Source of the DNA: Clostridiales bacterium
Lineage (GTDB): Bacteria > Bacillota > Clostridia > Christensenellales > Pumilibacteraceae
Assembly: GCA_029069015.1 (NCBI GenBank)
Contig: JAIEBL010000075.1
Location: forward strand, 1-6,243
Length of the DNA: 6,243 bases
Direction: 5' to 3'
The position numbers and the translations under genes are program-made. Shown here piece after piece: positions 4,916 through 6,243 of this stretch (position 1 is its first letter; each line of letters opens with the position of its first letter). The notes under the pieces were generated by a model. That model had not been told where the DNA came from. It saw only the letters and a program-made list of their open reading frames with translations, and did not search any database.

Positions 4916-4997
4916 TTATATAGATAAATGCACGCATTGTGCGGTAAACTATTATAAATAGTATGGAAAAACGTAAAGTTTGCGAAACGGGGGCGCT

Positions 4998-5753
4998 ATG
5001 AAAATTGACAGCACGGAATACAGAATAGAATCGGCGGCTTTGCCCGCAGCTTTTGATGGTTTTACGGTCGCGCACGTTTCCGACCTACACAACCACGATT
5101 TCAAGGGAGAATTACTCTCGCGCATACAAAAAATTGCGCCCAACGTGATTGCGATAACGGGCGACATGATCCATAAAGAGGGGCGAACCGCCGCTTCCGT
5201 AGCGTTCGCACGCGAAGCCGTGCAGATCGCCCCGACCTACTACGTGTCGGGCAATCACGAAAAAGTGCTCTCTTGCTTTAAAGACTTTCGGCAAACGCTG
5301 ATCGATACGGGCGTTCGGGTGCTTGAAAACGAATTTTGCCTTATCGAGCGTGAGGGCGCACGGCTTGCGATCGCGGGCATGAACGACCCTGTGTTCTTTC
5401 CGCACGGCAAAAGCGACTTTTACGCCGAGCTCAACGCGCTGAAAATTCGCACGGAAGAGGCAGGCGCGGACTACATGATCTTGCTTTCGCACCGTCCCGA
5501 ACTTTTTAAAACCTACGTCGCCGTGGGGGTTGACCTGACACTTGTCGGGCACGCGCACGGCGGGCAAGTGCGGTTTCCGCTTATCGGCGCGCTCTATGCG
5601 CCCAATCAAGGGCTTTTTCCGCGGCTCGTAAAGGGCATGCACCAAAAAGACGGTAAAGCAATGGTGATCAGCCGCGGTTTGGGCAGCAGCAGTTGGGCGC
5701 CCCGCGTGCTGAACCCGCCTGAGCTTTGCATAGAACGGTTGCGCGCTTTATAG
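4998..5753 (+). CDS. Metallophosphoesterase, YkuE/YaeI-like
   Basis: This 251-residue calcineurin-type phosphoesterase would use a two-metal centre to hydrolyse a phosphoester. Motifs appear in the standard order: D29-x-H31 (SDLH), GD at 55-56, GNHE at 85-88, H165 (LSHRPE) and GHAHGGQ at 184-190. The segment after the last motif, with APN, GLG and PPELCIERL, is typical of the YkuE/YaeI-like branch, some members of which act on lipid-linked or nucleotide-like substrates. Many relatives carry an N-terminal membrane anchor or signal; this one does not, so it is probably cytosolic. Because GNHE has E and GDMI lacks the usual third Asp, I do not assign a substrate. The ATG at 4998 is chosen because a GGGGG tract lies five bases upstream and the domain begins soon after; TTG at 4980 is the only longer option. 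Confidence 0.95.
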   Translation: MKIDSTEYRIESAALPAAFDGFTVAHVSDLHNHDFKGELLSRIQKIAPNVIAITGDMIHKEGRTAASVAFAREAVQIAPTYYVSGNHEKVLSCFKDFRQTLIDTGVRVLENEFCLIEREGARLAIAGMNDPVFFPHGKSDFYAELNALKIRTEEAGADYMILLSHRPELFKTYVAVGVDLTLVGHAHGGQVRFPLIGALYAPNQGLFPRLVKGMHQKDGKAMVISRGLGSSSWAPRVLNPPELCIERLRAL

Positions 5754-5781
5754 CCGTCGCAATACTTTGTTACGCTGCGGC

Positions 5782-5824
5782 AACCCTCGGTCACTTACGG
5801 ATTAGTAAGCTTCCTCGGGTTTTT
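5782..5824 (+). terminator. Composite hairpin terminator after the phosphoesterase
   Basis: AACCC (5782-5786) pairs with GGGTT (5817-5821), GG (5789-5790) with CC (5813-5814), and CTTAC (5794-5798) with GTAAG (5805-5809), around the loop GGATTA. The internal loops are symmetric (TC/TC and TCA/CTT). A run of five T (5820-5824) follows. It begins about 30 bases after the stop codon. The surrounding 5754-5870 holds further GC-rich partial repeats and no gene; it may be a dispersed intergenic repeat. Confidence 0.6.
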
Positions 5825-5921
5825 CTCGTGCGCCTCGCCTTGCTCAGCTCTAAACCGCGTAATTTCTATTATAAACTATATTTTTGCAGGGGAATGGGGG
5901 CGAAAGCGAAGAATAAAAATC

Positions 5922-5950
5922 TTTACAAACGCATTTTTCTATGGTATACT
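5922..5950 (+). promoter_or_regulatory. Sigma-A promoter of the gene at 5992
   Basis: TTTACA (5922-5927) and TATACT (5945-5950) are separated by exactly 17 bp. The expected transcription start near 5957 leaves a leader of about 35 bases that carries AAAGGAG (5978-5984). Confidence 0.85.
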
Positions 5951-5991
5951 GTAAGCAGAATGTGCTTTTCGGTGCAGAAAGGAGAATGGTA

Positions 5992-6243
5992 GTGATAAAG
6001 GTTGTTACGCTTAAATGTTCGGGGTGCGGATCTACGACGAATTTCGTAATCGGGGCAGGACCGCAGCTCACGACGCTCAAAGACGCGCTTGCGCGTATTC
6101 CCAACAAAAAAGATACAGACGAAATTATTAAGCAATATATGAAAATCAGCGACCGCAGGACGCCGCGTGCGATGAACGAATTTTCTTCCAATCCGGCGGA
6201 TGCGTTGCAAAATATTGCGTACGATGCGTGCGGCGAGGAAACG
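5992..6243 (+). CDS. Partial hypothetical protein with CxxC motif, cut by window end
   Basis: The first 84 codons are open to the window end. GTG at 5992 is preferred because GGAG (5981-5984) lies seven bases upstream; the in-frame ATG at 5986 is only one base from that site. The N-terminus has a CxxC knuckle (C9, C12; LKCSGCGS) and a further Cys at 80 (DACGEE), which could form a zinc site with residues beyond the window. In between is a charged, helix-prone segment (about 29-64). I do not recognise the family. A strong promoter and ribosome site show that it is a real gene. The 3' end and the stop codon are not in the window. Confidence 0.82.
   Translation, partial: MIKVVTLKCSGCGSTTNFVIGAGPQLTTLKDALARIPNKKDTDEIIKQYMKISDRRTPRAMNEFSSNPADALQNIAYDACGEET

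Noticed and set aside
5726..5992. 88-codon open frame on plus overlapping the end of the phosphoesterase
   Set aside because: It crosses the composite terminator and the promoter at 5922-5950, so it is a chance frame. The real next gene starts at 5992.

Overview
The window looks like chromosomal DNA from a Gram-positive, low-to-moderate GC bacterium of the Clostridia (Bacillota), possibly an uncultured gut lineage. The reasons are strong AGGAG-type ribosome sites, textbook sigma-A promoters with 17-bp spacers (TTGACN/TATAAT or TATACT), many hairpin-plus-T-tract terminators, and a Firmicutes-style ParB with parS-like sites. The assignment is an inference from style and cannot be refined to genus from the sequence alone. 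No phage, transposon, CRISPR, rRNA or tRNA gene was seen.

Positions 1-599 carry no gene I can support. They hold four parS-like 16-mers (8-23, 283-298, 381-396, 557-572) and a set of nested inverted repeats (about 104-224). Then comes parB on the minus strand (600-1508) with its own promoter (1546-1574) and its own terminator (532-575). The fourth parS site lies inside that terminator hairpin. No parA lies next to parB, so this is a stand-alone ParB/parS centromere-like locus, presumably near the replication origin.

Positions 1757-3966 form a small accessory-looking module. It has a 67-residue Xre/Cro-type DNA-binding protein (minus strand, 1842-2045), a six-span membrane protein of unknown function (2240-3361), and a small zinc-ribbon protein with two membrane segments (3521-3850). 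Both membrane-protein genes have near-identical promoters whose -10 elements are embedded in the same 8-3-8 inverted repeat. The simplest reading is a three-gene regulon in which the Xre-type protein represses both genes, and probably itself, through twin operators. This is the best candidate here for an undescribed system.

Positions 3967-5825 carry a divergent pair with housekeeping-like composition: a short-chain dehydrogenase/reductase (minus, 4031-4825) and a soluble metallophosphoesterase of the YkuE/YaeI-like type (plus, 4998-5753). The second is followed by a composite hairpin terminator. The window closes with a well-supported promoter (5922-5950) and the first 84 codons of a gene starting at GTG 5992 with a CxxC motif, cut by the window end.
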